From positions 1 through 16,310 of the forward strand of contig SDVU01000269.1 in the NCBI GenBank assembly GCA_016256075.1: a stretch of DNA of 16,310 nt, written 5' to 3'. Positions 16,104-16,310 of this stretch are shown here, in pieces; the first letter of the stretch is position 1, and the number at the start of each line of letters is the position of its first letter. The position numbers and the translations under genes are program-made. The stretch comes from Dictyocoela muelleri. Lineage: Eukaryota > Microsporidia. Under the pieces are notes generated by a model, which was not told where the DNA came from, ran no database searches, and was given only the letters and a program-made list of their open reading frames with translations.

Positions 16104-16176
16104 GGGACAGATAGCTCAGTGGTCAACACTCTTGAATGTGAAATTTAAGTATCGCGGCTCGAATCTCGCTGAAGTC
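16104..16176 (+). other. tRNA-like sequence with A and B boxes (degenerate)
   Basis: GGACAGATAGCTCAGTGG holds a canonical A box (TAGCTCAGTGG, 16112-16122), and GGCTCGAATCT (16156-16166) is a near-perfect B box at tRNA-like spacing. An anticodon-type stem CTTGA/TTAAG (16131-16135 with 16145-16149) encloses a 9-base rather than 7-base loop with ATGTGAA. The acceptor and D stems do not pair and the T stem has a mismatch, so it is not a working tRNA. It could be a tRNA pseudogene or the promoter head of a SINE; the 29-bp block shared with the SINE-like copy at 7011-7375 lies just downstream. Confidence 0.55.
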
Positions 16177-16204
16177 ACTCTTTAATAAATAATGAGGAAT
16201 GACA

Positions 16205-16233
16205 TTAAGCGGTCAAAAACTATAGAAATATAG
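16205..16233 (+). repeat. 29-bp block identical to the 5' part of the SINE-like repeat
   Basis: TTAAGCGGTCAAAAACTATA and the following nine bases are exactly the reverse complement of 7348-7376. In the 7-kb copy the block begins the insert on the minus strand; here it lies 30 bp after a tRNA-like head, and a hairpin element begins four bases later. Confidence 0.75.
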
Positions 16234-16236
16234 GGG

Positions 16237-16288
16237 GCTTGTTTAGAAAGATGCCTACCATTAGGTAGGCATCTTTCTAAACATAAGC
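16237..16288. repeat. 52-bp hairpin of the GCCTACC family
   Basis: GCTTGTTTAGAAAGATGCCTACC is followed after four bases by its inverted copy with a 2-base bulge (GGTAGGCATCTTTCTAAACATAAGC). The arms resemble the ends of the element at 5855-6814 and the hairpins at 5110-5133 and 6745-6813, so it looks like a minimal element of that family made only of its two ends. Confidence 0.75.
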
Positions 16289-16310
16289 AATTTTTTAAAA
16301 TTTAATTAAT

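Noticed and set aside
16104-16176. Functional tRNA gene
   Set aside because: Acceptor and D stems do not pair, the anticodon loop is too long and the T stem has a mismatch.
16237-16288. Rho-independent type terminator
   Set aside because: Eukaryotic context, no upstream gene, and the arms match transposon ends elsewhere in the window.

Overview
The window is very AT-rich eukaryotic DNA in which almost everything is transposon debris and only one uninterrupted gene of normal length is visible. An AT-rich microsporidian with an expanded, repeat-filled genome fits best: the FLYWCH-type Mutator (MULE) transposases, IS630/Tc1-like transposase and KRBA2-like integrase found here are typical of such genomes, and the single gene is an intronless, lysine-rich protein of unknown family. 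This assignment is inference; no ribosomal RNA or housekeeping gene is present to confirm it.

Layout. 1-780: half of a palindromic repeat, then AT-rich tandem repeats. 1329-3890: an IS630/Tc1-mariner transposase gene on the minus strand, split by an element at 1866-3635 that carries a retrovirus-like integrase domain yet is bounded by terminal inverted repeats of the TGT...ACA type (Ginger/KRBA2-like; a broken fossil). 3860-4183: a near-perfect 160-bp-arm palindrome at the start of the transposase. 4282-4866: a foldback element whose arms contain short tandem repeats. 5066-8060: a Mutator-like element on the plus strand with about 65-bp terminal inverted repeats and a degraded FLYWCH-MULE transposase, itself interrupted by a 960-bp element with its own inverted ends (5855-6814) and by a 365-bp SINE-like sequence (7011-7375) flanked by a perfect 15-bp direct repeat. 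This element is bracketed on both sides by a roughly 150-bp direct repeat (4915-5065 and 8061-8217). 8309-9010: two tRNA-headed repeat copies in head-to-head orientation. 9036-9914: the N-terminal part of a second MULE transposase on the minus strand, split by another palindrome (9441-9770). 9945-10262: a second, inverted copy of the SINE-like repeat.

10605-10769 is a 33-bp tandem repeat just past the stop codon of the one good gene, 10809-12188 (minus strand, 459 residues, unknown function). 12694-13171 is a decayed protein-coding gene on the same strand. From 13200 to the end the window holds more small non-autonomous elements: a dispersed repeat in three direct copies, a 290-bp element with long inverted ends (13521-13813), a palindrome (13905-14073), a hAT-like element with an 8-bp target duplication (14736-15043), a tRNA-like sequence (16104-16176) and a 50-bp hairpin (16237-16288).

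The insertions give a relative chronology: the two transposase families are the oldest layer, the integrase element, SINE-like copy and small inverted-repeat elements landed in them later, and the palindromes with nearly identical arms look youngest. I did not find evidence for a new enzymatic system; the most unusual things are the non-coding structured repeats and the way the insertions are stacked.
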